Shown: positions 8,532 to 16,669 of the stretch, piece by piece
Layout: the number at the start of each line of letters is the position of its first letter
Numbering within the stretch: the first letter of the stretch is position 1
Source: Nocardiopsis flavescens
GTDB lineage: Bacteria; Actinomycetota; Actinomycetes; Streptosporangiales; Streptosporangiaceae
NCBI RefSeq assembly: GCF_900141985.1
Contig: NZ_FQZK01000009.1
Location: 1 to 64,000, forward strand
DNA: 64,000 bases
Direction: 5' to 3'
Program-made: the position numbers and the translations under genes
Notes under the pieces: model-generated
The model's input: the letters and a program-made list of their open reading frames with translations, nothing else
Database searches by the model: none
What the model was told of the DNA's origin: nothing

Positions 8532-9572
8532 TCAGCCCTGGTCGTCGGGGTCGAGGACCCGCACCACGGCGCAGGAGACCGTGACGCCCGAGCCGAGGCC
8601 GCCCAGGATCACGTGGTCACCGGGGCCGACCTCCTTGTTGTCCATCAGGTGGCGCAGCCCCAGGAAGGGGTCGCCGGCGCCGATGTGGCCGACCCGGCGC
8701 CCGTAGTCCCAGGTGGACGCCGACAGCGGCAGGTCCAGCACCGCCAGCCACCGGTGCTCCAGGTCCTCGGGGCCCAGGCTGGTGAACGCCGCCCGGGCGA
8801 GGTCGGCGCGGGTGACCCCGGCCTCGGCCATGGTCCGGCTCACGACCTTCAGCATCTTTTTGTGGACGTCCATCCACAGGTCCGTGCCGGCGCCGGTCTC
8901 CTCCAGGTGGCGGGTGAAGGCGGCCTCCCGCGCGGCGAAGTCCACCACGCCGTGGTCCGTGGTCGCCTCCGGGGGGAAGGCGGGAGCGCCGAACCGGTGC
9001 GTCTCCTCCAGCTCCGGCACCACCATGGAGTTCACCGACAGCACCTCGACCGCGCCGTGGCCGGGGGCCAGGACCAGGGCGCAGGCGCCGTCCCCCATGA
9101 AGGAGCTGTTCGACGTCCACCGGTTCATGTGCGGCGTGCCGAAGTTGTCCGAGCTGACGACGAGGGCGCCCCCCGGGGCCGGGCGGACCGCCAGGTGCGC
9201 GGCGGCCAGCTCCAGGCCCGCGAACAGGGCGTTGCACCCCTGCCGGATCTCCAGGGCGAGGGCGTCGCCGGTGCCGAGGTGGTGCTGGAGGTGGGACTGC
9301 GGGAACCAGCCCTCCGGTCCCTGGTGCCAGGTGTCGGCGTACAGCACCAGGGACAGCTCGGCGGGGTCCATCGACGCCCGCGCGAGGGCCTCGCGCGAGG
9401 CGCGCAGCGCCATCTCCGGGGCGGAGAGCGCCCCGGCCACGGCGGCCCCCGTCATGTCGAGCCTGCCGGGCGCCTCGGGCGGGCACAGCCCCTCGGCGAC
9501 GGCGGAGGCCGCGGGGACGGCGTCGGGGACGAACGCTCCGAGTCCCCGCAGGTAAAGGTCGGTGGTCCGCAT
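8532..9572 (-). CDS. KAS III-like acyltransferase (CloN2/CerJ/ChlB3 type)
   Basis: 346-residue thiolase-fold protein of the FabH (KAS III) group. Visible features are the nucleophile Cys113 in IRQGCNALFAG, His296 in RRVGHIGAGDP and the glycine-rich end GGLGSGVTVSC. The third catalytic residue (Asn in true FabH) is not obvious. Family members in clorobiocin, chlorothricin and cervimycin pathways do not condense; they move an aryl or pyrrolyl acyl group from a carrier to a sugar hydroxyl. Here it probably transfers the pyrrolyl group to a glycoside. The ATG at 9572 gives full family length. Confidence 0.87.
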   Translation of the reverse strand: MRTTDLYLRGLGAFVPDAVPAASAVAEGLCPPEAPGRLDMTGAAVAGALSAPEMALRASREALARASMDPAELSLVLYADTWHQGPEGWFPQSHLQHHLGTGDALALEIRQGCNALFAGLELAAAHLAVRPAPGGALVVSSDNFGTPHMNRWTSNSSFMGDGACALVLAPGHGAVEVLSVNSMVVPELEETHRFGAPAFPPEATTDHGVVDFAAREAAFTRHLEETGAGTDLWMDVHKKMLKVVSRTMAEAGVTRADLARAAFTSLGPEDLEHRWLAVLDLPLSASTWDYGRRVGHIGAGDPFLGLRHLMDNKEVGPGDHVILGGLGSGVTVSCAVVRVLDPDDQG

Positions 9573-9602
9573 GGGTCGGCCTTCCGGATCGGTGGGTGCG
9601 TG

Positions 9603-10460
9603 TCAGGGCGAGGAGGCGGTCCAGGTGCGCCGTGCGAGTTCGTAGGAGGCGACCAGGGGCTGCCAGGTCCGGGGGATCGGGCGCACCACGAAGGTCATGT
9701 AGCCGAGCGTCCCGCGGTAGCCGTTCAGCCAGGCGTGGCGGTACTCGCTGACGGCGAGCAGGACCCGGGGCGTCTCGGCGCCCGCGCCCGCCCCGTCGCC
9801 GTCCAGCGCCCAGCGGGTCAGGCCGTCCACGCAGGCCCAGACGAAGTCGTCCCACTCCTGCTCGGTGCTCTTGTGCCCGTACACGGGCGCCCACCCGGCG
9901 TGGGCGATCGAGTCGATCGTCTCCTCCAGGCTGCCGTGGTCCTCGCGGGAGGCGTCCAGGACGCGCAGGCACTCCTCGTCGGGCTCGCGCTCCCAGATGC
10001 CCTGGCCGATGATCATCCGGCCCTGCGGGGACAGCAGCGGCCGCAGCTTCTCCAGCATCGGCTCCAGGCCGCCGAAGGCCTCGGGCAGGCCCGCGCAGAC
10101 GATGAGGTCGAACCGCTCGTCGGGCAGGTCGCGGACCGCGTCCCCCACGCGCAGGTCGACCCGGTCGGATAAGCCCCGCTGCTCGGCCTCCGCGCGGGCC
10201 CGCTCGATGAACGACGCCTCCATGTCGATGCCCACGCAGGTGGCGTCGGGGCGGAACTCCAGGATCTTGAAGATCCAGCCGCCCAGGCCGCAGCCGACGT
10301 CGAGGACCCGCGGCGCGTCGGCCACGGCGGCGCGCCCGAGGATGCGCCGGACCGATTCGTCGTACAGCGGGTTCAGGACCGGGTGGATGTCGTGGGCCCG
10401 GTTCCAGACGGACTCGTTGCTCGTGATCCGTTCCTGCCAGGTGGTGGTCTCCTGCGGCAT
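9603..10460 (-). CDS. SAM-dependent methyltransferase (class I)
   Basis: 285-residue Rossmann-fold methyltransferase. Motif I is VLDVGCGLGGWIFK (about residues 52-65) with the acidic SAM-ribose residue in VGIDMEASF, and motif IV-like region FDLIVCAGLPEAFGGL. The N-terminus (WQERITSNESVWNRAHDIHPVLNPLYDES) and a C-terminal RRTW segment give no clear substrate clue. It sits in the nine-gene operon with short 27-30 bp spacing on both sides. An O-, N- or C-methylation of sugar, pyrrole or aromatic unit is possible. Family assignment is firm; position of methylation is unknown. Confidence 0.9.
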   Translation of the reverse strand: MPQETTTWQERITSNESVWNRAHDIHPVLNPLYDESVRRILGRAAVADAPRVLDVGCGLGGWIFKILEFRPDATCVGIDMEASFIERARAEAEQRGLSDRVDLRVGDAVRDLPDERFDLIVCAGLPEAFGGLEPMLEKLRPLLSPQGRMIIGQGIWEREPDEECLRVLDASREDHGSLEETIDSIAHAGWAPVYGHKSTEQEWDDFVWACVDGLTRWALDGDGAGAGAETPRVLLAVSEYRHAWLNGYRGTLGYMTFVVRPIPRTWQPLVASYELARRTWTASSP

Positions 10461-10487
10461 GGTCTCTCCGGTGGTTCGGCCGCCGCC

Positions 10488-12014
10488 TCAGGCGTCGGCG
10501 GGGGTGCTGAAGGGGTGGGGGACGGCGTCGGCCAGCACGGCCCGGGCCGCGCGGACCTCGGGCGCCAGGGGGCGGTCCTGCTCCAGCGGGGGGCAGGCGC
10601 GGGCGAGGTCCTCCCACGGGCCGCCGCCGGGCACGGGCAGGTCCAGCAGCGCGGTGTACTGCGCGGTCCCGACCGCCAGGGAGGCCACCGCGAGCCAGCC
10701 CAGCTCCGCGGCGTCGGCGACGGAGTTGGCCCCGTTGAGGGCCATGGGCACGTGGTCCTGGTTGCCGTTGTTGGTGGGCAGCGCGGTCAGCGAGGACGGG
10801 TACACCAGCTGCCGGATCCGGGACACGAACGACGTGGCGCTGATCTGCACCCCGGCCAGGCCGCTCCCGGCCCCCGGCACGGGGGTGAGCATGGGGTTGG
10901 CGCCGCCGTTGGTGACCGGGGAGACCAGCAGTGCCAGCTGGCGCTCCGCGAGGAAGGCGACCTGCTGGAGGCACAGCCCGATCTGGTCCGAGGCCAGGCC
11001 CACCGGCATGGCGTGGAAGTTCCCGCCGTGCAGGATCTCGCCGTCCACACAGACCGGGTTGTCGGTGCAGCCCTGCGCCTCGCGGGCGAGGATCGTGCCG
11101 CACGCCTCCAGCTGGTCCAGGACCGCGCCCAGCACCTGCGGCGCGCACCGCAGGCTGTAGGGCTCCTGGAGCGGGCGCGAGGCGTCCCGCTCGAACCCCT
11201 CGGGGATCTCCCGCCGGATCCACTCCGCCGCGACGCGCTGGCCGTGCTGGCCGCGGGCCCGCCCGATCCCGTCGTGGAAGGCCTCGGGGTTCGCGCCCAG
11301 GACCACGGTGTTGCGCCCGGTGAGCATCGCCGTCGCCCGGACGAGCCGGGACACCTCGTGGTGGTTGGCCAGGCTCTGGGCGAGGCCGGCGCTGGTGCCG
11401 TTGACGAAGGCGAGCGCCTCCCGCCCCGACCACCGGACGGGGGAGGCCCCGAGGTCGGCCAGGACCTTCTCGGCCGGCCGCACCCGCCAGGCGCCCTCCT
11501 CCCGGGCCCACGCCTCGCCGCGGCCGGCGAAGGCCAGGGCCGCGTGGGCCAGGGGCTGGAGGTCGCCGCTGGCGCTCACCGTCCCCTCCCGGGGGATCAC
11601 CGGGGTGAAGCCGCGGTTCCAGAGGTCGGCCAGGACCCGCCAGAAGTCCGGGTCGACCGAGGAGTGGCCCTGCCGCATGCCGGACAGGCGCAGCCACACG
11701 ACCAGCCGCGACACCTCGGGGGACAGGGGCGCGCCCTGGCCCGACCCCAGGTGCGAGATCAGGCCCGCGCCCTGGTCGAAGCGGGAGTCCGACGCCCGGT
11801 AGGTCACCAGGGGGCCGAAGCCGTGGGTGACCCCGTAGACGGGCTCGCCGCGGTCGAGCTTGCCGTCCAGGATCTCCCGGCTCGCGCGCATCCTCTCGGC
11901 GTCGCCGGGGCCCAGGGACAGGGCGGCGTCCCAGGCCGCCTCCCGGAGGATCTCCTCGGGCAGGGGGGGCGCGCCGTCCGCGGTCGCGCCGGTCGGGTGG
12001 GTGGATCGGGTCAC
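10488..12014 (-). CDS. MIO-type aromatic amino acid ammonia-lyase/aminomutase, tyrosine-type
   Basis: 508-residue HAL/PAL/TAL-family enzyme. The Ala-Ser-Gly triad that forms the MIO cofactor is residues 148-150 in TVSASGDLQPLAH; the mobile-loop Tyr is in VYGVTHGFG. The residues that set the substrate pocket read His88-Leu89 (LISHLGSG), the pair found in tyrosine ammonia-lyases, whereas phenylalanine enzymes usually have Phe-Leu. Predicted products are p-coumarate or beta-tyrosine; sequence alone does not separate lyase from mutase. The GTG at 12014 has GGAG 7 bases upstream. The AMP ligase just before it in the operon may activate its product. Confidence 0.87.
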   Translation of the reverse strand: MTRSTHPTGATADGAPPLPEEILREAAWDAALSLGPGDAERMRASREILDGKLDRGEPVYGVTHGFGPLVTYRASDSRFDQGAGLISHLGSGQGAPLSPEVSRLVVWLRLSGMRQGHSSVDPDFWRVLADLWNRGFTPVIPREGTVSASGDLQPLAHAALAFAGRGEAWAREEGAWRVRPAEKVLADLGASPVRWSGREALAFVNGTSAGLAQSLANHHEVSRLVRATAMLTGRNTVVLGANPEAFHDGIGRARGQHGQRVAAEWIRREIPEGFERDASRPLQEPYSLRCAPQVLGAVLDQLEACGTILAREAQGCTDNPVCVDGEILHGGNFHAMPVGLASDQIGLCLQQVAFLAERQLALLVSPVTNGGANPMLTPVPGAGSGLAGVQISATSFVSRIRQLVYPSSLTALPTNNGNQDHVPMALNGANSVADAAELGWLAVASLAVGTAQYTALLDLPVPGGGPWEDLARACPPLEQDRPLAPEVRAARAVLADAVPHPFSTPADA

Positions 12015-12039
12015 GTGGGCACTCCAAGGGCGAGGGGGT

Positions 12040-13125
12040 TCAGTGCAGGGTCCGGAGTTTGCCGGTATCCGAGCGGTCGATGTGCTCCGCCGAGCGCACG
12101 GCCCGCGGCTGCACGGGGAGGCGGGCCAGGGCCGCGCCCAGCTCCGCCCCAGCGGGGGGGCCGCCGGGACCCGGGACGATCACCAGTTCGAAGTGCTCGC
12201 CCACGAGGTCGTCGCGCACGGGAACGCAGGCCAGGTCCGCGCAGGCGATCCCCTCACGCAGGGTCTCCTCCAGGAAGTCGAGATTCCACCGGCGTCCGTT
12301 CACGTTCACCAGCCGCTCGCGGCGGCCGGAGAAACGGAAGCTCCGCGGTCCGGTGCGCCGCACGTGGTCGTCCATCCGGCACCGCGCGGGAGGGGCCTGC
12401 CCGTGGGGGAACGCCAGGCGCGGGCCGCGCACGCACAGCGGCTCCTCCGCGTCGGCCCCCGGTGCCCCGTCCGCGAACTCCACGTCCTCGAACAGGGTCC
12501 AGTCGGGTGTCCCGGAGGAGGCCCTGCGCACGGCCACACCGCCGGACTCCGTGGAGCCGAAGATCTCCGTGAGCGAGATCTTCGCGCCCGCGGGCCCGGT
12601 GAGGAGGGCCTGCGCCGACGAGGGGAGCATCGCCGTGCTGTGCAGCAGGGTGAGGCGCTCCGCCGCCTCCACCCAGGCGGCCCGCCGCGCCAGCATCCGG
12701 AAGGTCCAGGGGATGGCCATCACCGCCCACCGGCGGCGGGACCCGGCATCGGGCAGGGCGCCGTACCTGGGCAGGTACACGACGGGCAGGCCCAGGCGCG
12801 CGGGGACCAGGACCCCGGCGAGCATGCCGTACAGGTGCCGGGGCGGGGCGAAGGTCAGGACCGCCCCTGGCTCCTCGCCGCGGACGAGGTCGGCCAGCAG
12901 CCCGGCCTCCGCCCAGAGCTGTTCCCAGGTCCGGCACCAGGGACGGCCGACCCCGGTGGCCGACCCCGAGCTGTGGAACTCCGTCGTCGGCCCCAGGGCC
13001 TCGGCGAGCACCGGCCCGGGGTCCCCGACGGCGCTCCAGTCCAGGGACCAGGGCGCGTCGGTGAGCGCGTCGGAGCGCAGCAGCTCGGCCGAGAGCCGAC
13101 GGGGGTCGATCTCCTCAGGGGCCAC
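12040..13125 (-). CDS. Short AMP-dependent ligase (acyl activating)
   Basis: 361-residue member of the acyl-adenylate superfamily, shorter than the usual 500 or so. It keeps a Ser/Gly-rich P-loop-like segment (FHSSGSATGVGRPWCRTW), the FGSTESGG adenine-binding motif and a C-terminal lysine in SDTGKLRTL. Short ligases of this sort occur beside ammonia-lyases in aryl-polyene-type clusters. It is the first gene of the nine-gene operon, with a GAGGAGG ribosome site before the GTG at 13125 and the shared 18-bp palindrome about 50 bases upstream. Likely substrate is the aromatic acid made by the next gene; this is inference. Confidence 0.8.
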   Translation of the reverse strand: MAPEEIDPRRLSAELLRSDALTDAPWSLDWSAVGDPGPVLAEALGPTTEFHSSGSATGVGRPWCRTWEQLWAEAGLLADLVRGEEPGAVLTFAPPRHLYGMLAGVLVPARLGLPVVYLPRYGALPDAGSRRRWAVMAIPWTFRMLARRAAWVEAAERLTLLHSTAMLPSSAQALLTGPAGAKISLTEIFGSTESGGVAVRRASSGTPDWTLFEDVEFADGAPGADAEEPLCVRGPRLAFPHGQAPPARCRMDDHVRRTGPRSFRFSGRRERLVNVNGRRWNLDFLEETLREGIACADLACVPVRDDLVGEHFELVIVPGPGGPPAGAELGAALARLPVQPRAVRSAEHIDRSDTGKLRTLH

Positions 13126-13172
13126 GGTGTCCTCCTCGTGCGTGTGGCGGCGGGTGCGCGGGTGGTCCGGAT

Positions 13173-13190
13173 TGTCCCGCTGGCGAGACA
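13173..13190 (-). promoter_or_regulatory. Cluster operator, copy 1 (upstream of pyrrole operon)
   Basis: Read on the minus strand this is TGTCTCGCCAGCGGGACA, an 18-bp near-perfect dyad followed by ATCCGG. It lies in the 79-bp gap between rfbB and the nine-gene operon. A second copy at 20426-20443 has the same orientation relative to its downstream gene, and the flanks also match (CTGTC...GGGACAATNCGG). It is probably the binding site of a pathway regulator that is not in this window. Confidence 0.65.
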
Positions 13191-13204
13191 GCCCGGGCGG
13201 CGGG

Positions 13205-14215
13205 TCACCGCTCCGCGGAGGTCCCCAGCAGGTCGCGGTGGGCGGGCGCGCGCAGCGGCTCCCACCAGGAGCGGTTCTCGGTGTACCAGCGGATCGTGCT
13301 CTCGATCCCCTCCTCGAAGGGCACCGAGGGGCGGTAGCCCAGCTCCCGGCGGATGCGGGAGTCGTCCAGGGAGTAGCGGCGGTCGTGCCCCTGGCGGTCC
13401 TCGACGAAGCGCACCAGCGACTCGTCCAGGCCGAGCTGGGAGACGAGGGTGCCCGCCATCCGCACGTTGCTGAGCTCGGTGTCCCCGCCGATGTTGTAGG
13501 TGGCGCCCGGGCTCCCGCGCTCGGCCACCAGGGCGATCCCGCGGCAGTGGTCGTCCACGTGGACCCACTCGCGGACGTGCCGGCCGTCCCCGTAGAGCGG
13601 CACGGTGAGGCCGTCCAGGAGGCGGGTGATGAACAGCGGCACCAGCTTCTCGGGGAACTGGTAGGGGCCGTAGTTGTTGGAGCACCGGGTGATGCACGTG
13701 TCCAGGCCGAAGGTGCGGTGGTACGCCCGGGCGAAGTGGTCGGAGGCCGCCTTGGAGGCGGCGTAGGGGGAGTTGGGCGCCAGCGGCCGGTCCTCCGCCG
13801 CCGACCCCTCCGAGAGGGAGCCGTAGACCTCGTCGGTGGACACCAGCACGACCTTGTCGACCCCGGCCTCCAGGGCCGCGTCGAGCACCGTGTGCGTGCC
13901 CAGGACGTTGCTCCTGACGAAGTCGCCGCCGTCCGCGATCGAGCGGTCCACGTGGGTCTCGGCGGCGAAGTGCACGATCAGCGAGACCCCGCGGACCATT
14001 TCCGCCACGGTCTCCCGGTCGCACACGTCGCCCTGCGCGAAACGCAGCCGCGGGTCGTCCAGAACGGGGGAGAGGCTCGACAGGTTTCCGGCGTAGGTCA
14101 GCTTGTCCAGGACCACGACTTCATCGCAGCCGAGACCGGGATAACCCCCCGACAGCGTTTGTCGGACGAAGTGGGACCCGATGAAACCCGCACCACCGGT
14201 TACTAGCATTCGCAT
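13205..14215 (-). CDS. rfbB: dTDP-glucose 4,6-dehydratase
   Basis: 336-residue extended short-chain dehydrogenase (RmlB). It starts MRMLVTGGAGFIGSHFVRQ with the NAD-binding GxxGxxG, has STDEVYGS, the catalytic YxxxK pair in SPYAASKAASDHF, and NNYGPYQFPEKLVPLFI. It converts dTDP-glucose to dTDP-4-keto-6-deoxyglucose, the branch point for deoxysugars. The ATG at 14215, 14 bases after the rfbA stop with GAAGG upstream, is preferred. No later sugar genes (3,4- or 2,3-modification, aminotransfer, reduction) are in the window, so they must lie to the left or elsewhere. Confidence 0.95.
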   Translation of the reverse strand: MRMLVTGGAGFIGSHFVRQTLSGGYPGLGCDEVVVLDKLTYAGNLSSLSPVLDDPRLRFAQGDVCDRETVAEMVRGVSLIVHFAAETHVDRSIADGGDFVRSNVLGTHTVLDAALEAGVDKVVLVSTDEVYGSLSEGSAAEDRPLAPNSPYAASKAASDHFARAYHRTFGLDTCITRCSNNYGPYQFPEKLVPLFITRLLDGLTVPLYGDGRHVREWVHVDDHCRGIALVAERGSPGATYNIGGDTELSNVRMAGTLVSQLGLDESLVRFVEDRQGHDRRYSLDDSRIRRELGYRPSVPFEEGIESTIRWYTENRSWWEPLRAPAHRDLLGTSAER

Positions 14216-14229
14216 GGGTTCGACCTTCG

Positions 14230-15108
14230 CTAGGAGTTGTCCCAGGCCTCTGAGACGTTCATGACGTACTGACCGTAAGAGGAATTCCTCATTTTCAGTC
14301 CGAGGTTGTAGCAGGCCTCGGGACCGATGAACCCCATGCGCAGCGCGACCTCTTCGAGGCATGCCACGCGGATGCACTCCTGGAGTTCCAGGTGGCGGAC
14401 GTACTCAGAGGTCGCGAGAAGCGATTCCGGCGTCCCCGTGTCCGCCCACGCAATTCCCTGCGCGAGGGTGACGATGGACGCCCGCTTCTCTTCGAGGTAG
14501 GCGGCGTTCAGGTCCGTGATCTCCAGCTCGCCCCGCTCCGAGGCGGCCAGCTCCGCGGCCATCTCCGGGGCGTGCTCGTCGTAGAGGTACAGCCCGGTCA
14601 CGGCCAGGTCCGAGGCCGGGGACGCGGGCTTCTCCTCCAGGGAGCGGAGCACGCCCGCGGCGTCCACCTCCGCGATCCCGTACCGCTGCGGGTCGGGGAC
14701 CCGGCGTCCGAACAGGACGCAGCCGTCGAGCCGGTCGCGCGCCTGGGACAGGTGCTCCGGCAGGCCGGTGCCGTGGAAGACGTTGTCGCCCAGGATGAGC
14801 GCCGAGGGGCCGCCGGCGAGGTGCTCCCGGCCGATGATCAGCGCCTCGGCGATCCCGCGCGGGCGGTCCTGCGGGAGGTAGGCCAGTTCCAGGCCGAGGT
14901 CGGAGCCGTCGCCCAGGAGTTCGGCGAACAGCGGAAGGGAGGCCGGTGTGGAGATGACGAGGATCTCGCGGATGCCCGCCTGCATGAGGGTGGCGAGCGG
15001 ATAGTAGATCATCGGCTTGTCGTAGACCGGGAGCAGCTGCTTCGAGATCGACCTCGTGATCGGCAGAAGACGGCTCCCCAGTCCTCCCGCCAGGATTATC
15101 CCTTTCAA
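14230..15108 (-). CDS. rfbA: Glucose-1-phosphate thymidylyltransferase
   Basis: 292-residue RmlA with the nucleotide-binding GGLGSRLLPIT (Ser where many homologues have Thr), SKQLLPVYDKPMIYYPL and ILGDNVFHG. It makes dTDP-glucose from dTTP and glucose 1-phosphate and feeds rfbB, which follows 14 bases downstream. The start is TTG at 15108: it gives the family's normal N-terminus (KGIILAGG) and follows a GGGAGGG ribosome site; an upstream ATG at 15183 would add 25 unrelated residues. The rfbAB pair precedes the pyrrole operon in the same direction. Confidence 0.94.
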   Translation of the reverse strand: MKGIILAGGLGSRLLPITRSISKQLLPVYDKPMIYYPLATLMQAGIREILVISTPASLPLFAELLGDGSDLGLELAYLPQDRPRGIAEALIIGREHLAGGPSALILGDNVFHGTGLPEHLSQARDRLDGCVLFGRRVPDPQRYGIAEVDAAGVLRSLEEKPASPASDLAVTGLYLYDEHAPEMAAELAASERGELEITDLNAAYLEEKRASIVTLAQGIAWADTGTPESLLATSEYVRHLELQECIRVACLEEVALRMGFIGPEACYNLGLKMRNSSYGQYVMNVSEAWDNS

Positions 15109-15397
15109 GTTGCCCTCCCGGGGCGAACAGAAGCACCCGGTGCCCCGCGAACTCTTCCCATGAATCAGGACCGACCTTTCCATGGTTATGCGTCGCGGTA
15201 CGCCGAATCCTTCTCCGGTTGTTTCCGGAGGAAGTTCTCCCCCGACTCGAAAACGGTTTCTCGTAGTGACGGGAGGAACTCATCCATATCGTGCGCCCCC
15301 CGCGTGCGGTCATCATGGCCTGGCGAGGTGAAGAGGTATCATCTACGATCCCTTTTCGTCACCGCACCCCTCCCGACTGCAGAGGAAAAACGGAGCC

Positions 15398-16669
15398 ATG
15401 CGCGTTCTCATCACCACACATGCCGATTCGGTCGGCTTCTCGAGCATGGTGCCGCTGGCCTGGGCCCTGCGCAATGCCGGCCACGAGGTGAGGGTCGCCA
15501 CCCAGCCCGCGCTCACCGAGGAGGTGGTCATGTCGGGTCTGACCGCGGTCCCCGTCGGCGAGGACCACCGGTTCCCCAAGCTGGAGGAGTGGTCCTCCGA
15601 GCACGAGGACGAGGACGACCCCCTGCTCGACCTCCTCACCTCCCGTCCGGAGGACGTGGAGTGGGAGCTGTTCTCGGAGGTCTACACGGACTCCGTGAAC
15701 TGGTGGTGGAAGGTGGTGAATGATCCGTGGGTGGCGGAGCTGGTGGGTTTTTGCCGGTGGTGGGGTCCGGACCTGGTGTTGTGGGAGCCGGTGTCGTTCG
15801 CGGGGGGTGTGGCCGCGGAGGTGGTGGGCGCGGTGCACGGGCGGGTGTTGTGGGGGATGGACCTGTTGGGGCGGATGCGGTCGCGGTTCGTGGACGCTCT
15901 GGCGGCGCGGGGCGGGGGGCGGGACCCGCTGGCGGAGTGGTTGGGGGACCGGGCGGGGCGTGCGGGCGGGGTGTTCTCCGAGCGGATGGTGCGGGGGCAT
16001 TTCACGGTGGATCCGCTGCCGGAGGTGTTGGGGCTGGGTGCGGTGGCGGGGGTGGAGCGGGTGCCGGTGCGGTACGTGCCCTACAACGGGCCGGCGGTGG
16101 TGCCGGAGTGGGTGCCCGGTGGCGGGGTGCGGGTGTGCGTGTCGTTGGGGACGTCGGTGGTGGAGCGCCTGGGGGGGTATTCCTCGGGTGTGGGGGGTGT
16201 GCTGGAGGGGGTGGCGGCTGCTGCGGGCGGGGGTGGTGTGGTGGCTGCTCTGCCGGGTTACGGGGGTGCGGTGCCGGCGGGGGTGCGGTCGGTGTCGTTC
16301 GTGCCGTTGCACGTGGTGGTGCCGGGGTGCGGGGTGTTGGTGGATCACGGGGGGCCGGGGACGTTGCTGACGGGGATGGCGCACGCCGTCCCCCAAGTCC
16401 TCCTCCCGCACCCGCACATGTTCGACGCCCCGCTGCTCGCCGCCCGGTACGAGGCGACCGGAGCCGGGCTGGCCGTGCCCGCCGACCGCGTCTCGGCGGG
16501 TTCGGTGCGGGAGGCGGTGGAGCGGGTGCTGTCGGAGGGGTCGTTCGCGGGCGGGGCGGCGTGGCTGCGGGACCGGATGGAGGAGATGCCCTCGCCGGCG
16601 GCGTTCGCCGCCGGGGTGGAGGACCTCGTCGACCGCCACCGGTCCGCGGGCGCGCCTCAGCCCGCGTGA
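15398..16669 (+). CDS. Macrolide-type glycosyltransferase
   Basis: 423-residue GT-B enzyme of the EryCIII/DesVII family: N-terminal MRVLITTHADSVGFSSMVPLAWALRNAGHEV, donor-domain loop VCVSLGTSVVER and nucleotide motif VDHGGPGT. Start ATG at 15398 has CGGAG 3 bases upstream and a further purine-rich stretch. From about 15700 to 16380, and again near 16500-16560, codons end mostly in G with long G-rich runs (GTG, GGG, CTG), whereas the gene's ends use C-ending codons like their neighbours; this suggests a mosaic origin. The 3' end overlaps the convergent glycosyltransferase at 16657 by 13 bases. Acceptor unknown. Confidence 0.93.
   Translation: MRVLITTHADSVGFSSMVPLAWALRNAGHEVRVATQPALTEEVVMSGLTAVPVGEDHRFPKLEEWSSEHEDEDDPLLDLLTSRPEDVEWELFSEVYTDSVNWWWKVVNDPWVAELVGFCRWWGPDLVLWEPVSFAGGVAAEVVGAVHGRVLWGMDLLGRMRSRFVDALAARGGGRDPLAEWLGDRAGRAGGVFSERMVRGHFTVDPLPEVLGLGAVAGVERVPVRYVPYNGPAVVPEWVPGGGVRVCVSLGTSVVERLGGYSSGVGGVLEGVAAAAGGGGVVAALPGYGGAVPAGVRSVSFVPLHVVVPGCGVLVDHGGPGTLLTGMAHAVPQVLLPHPHMFDAPLLAARYEATGAGLAVPADRVSAGSVREAVERVLSEGSFAGGAAWLRDRMEEMPSPAAFAAGVEDLVDRHRSAGAPQPA

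Noticed and set aside
8617..12027. A 1136-codon open frame on the minus strand
   Set aside because: It is out of frame with the KAS III-like, methyltransferase and MIO genes, each of which has clear motifs; composition is that of a GC shadow.
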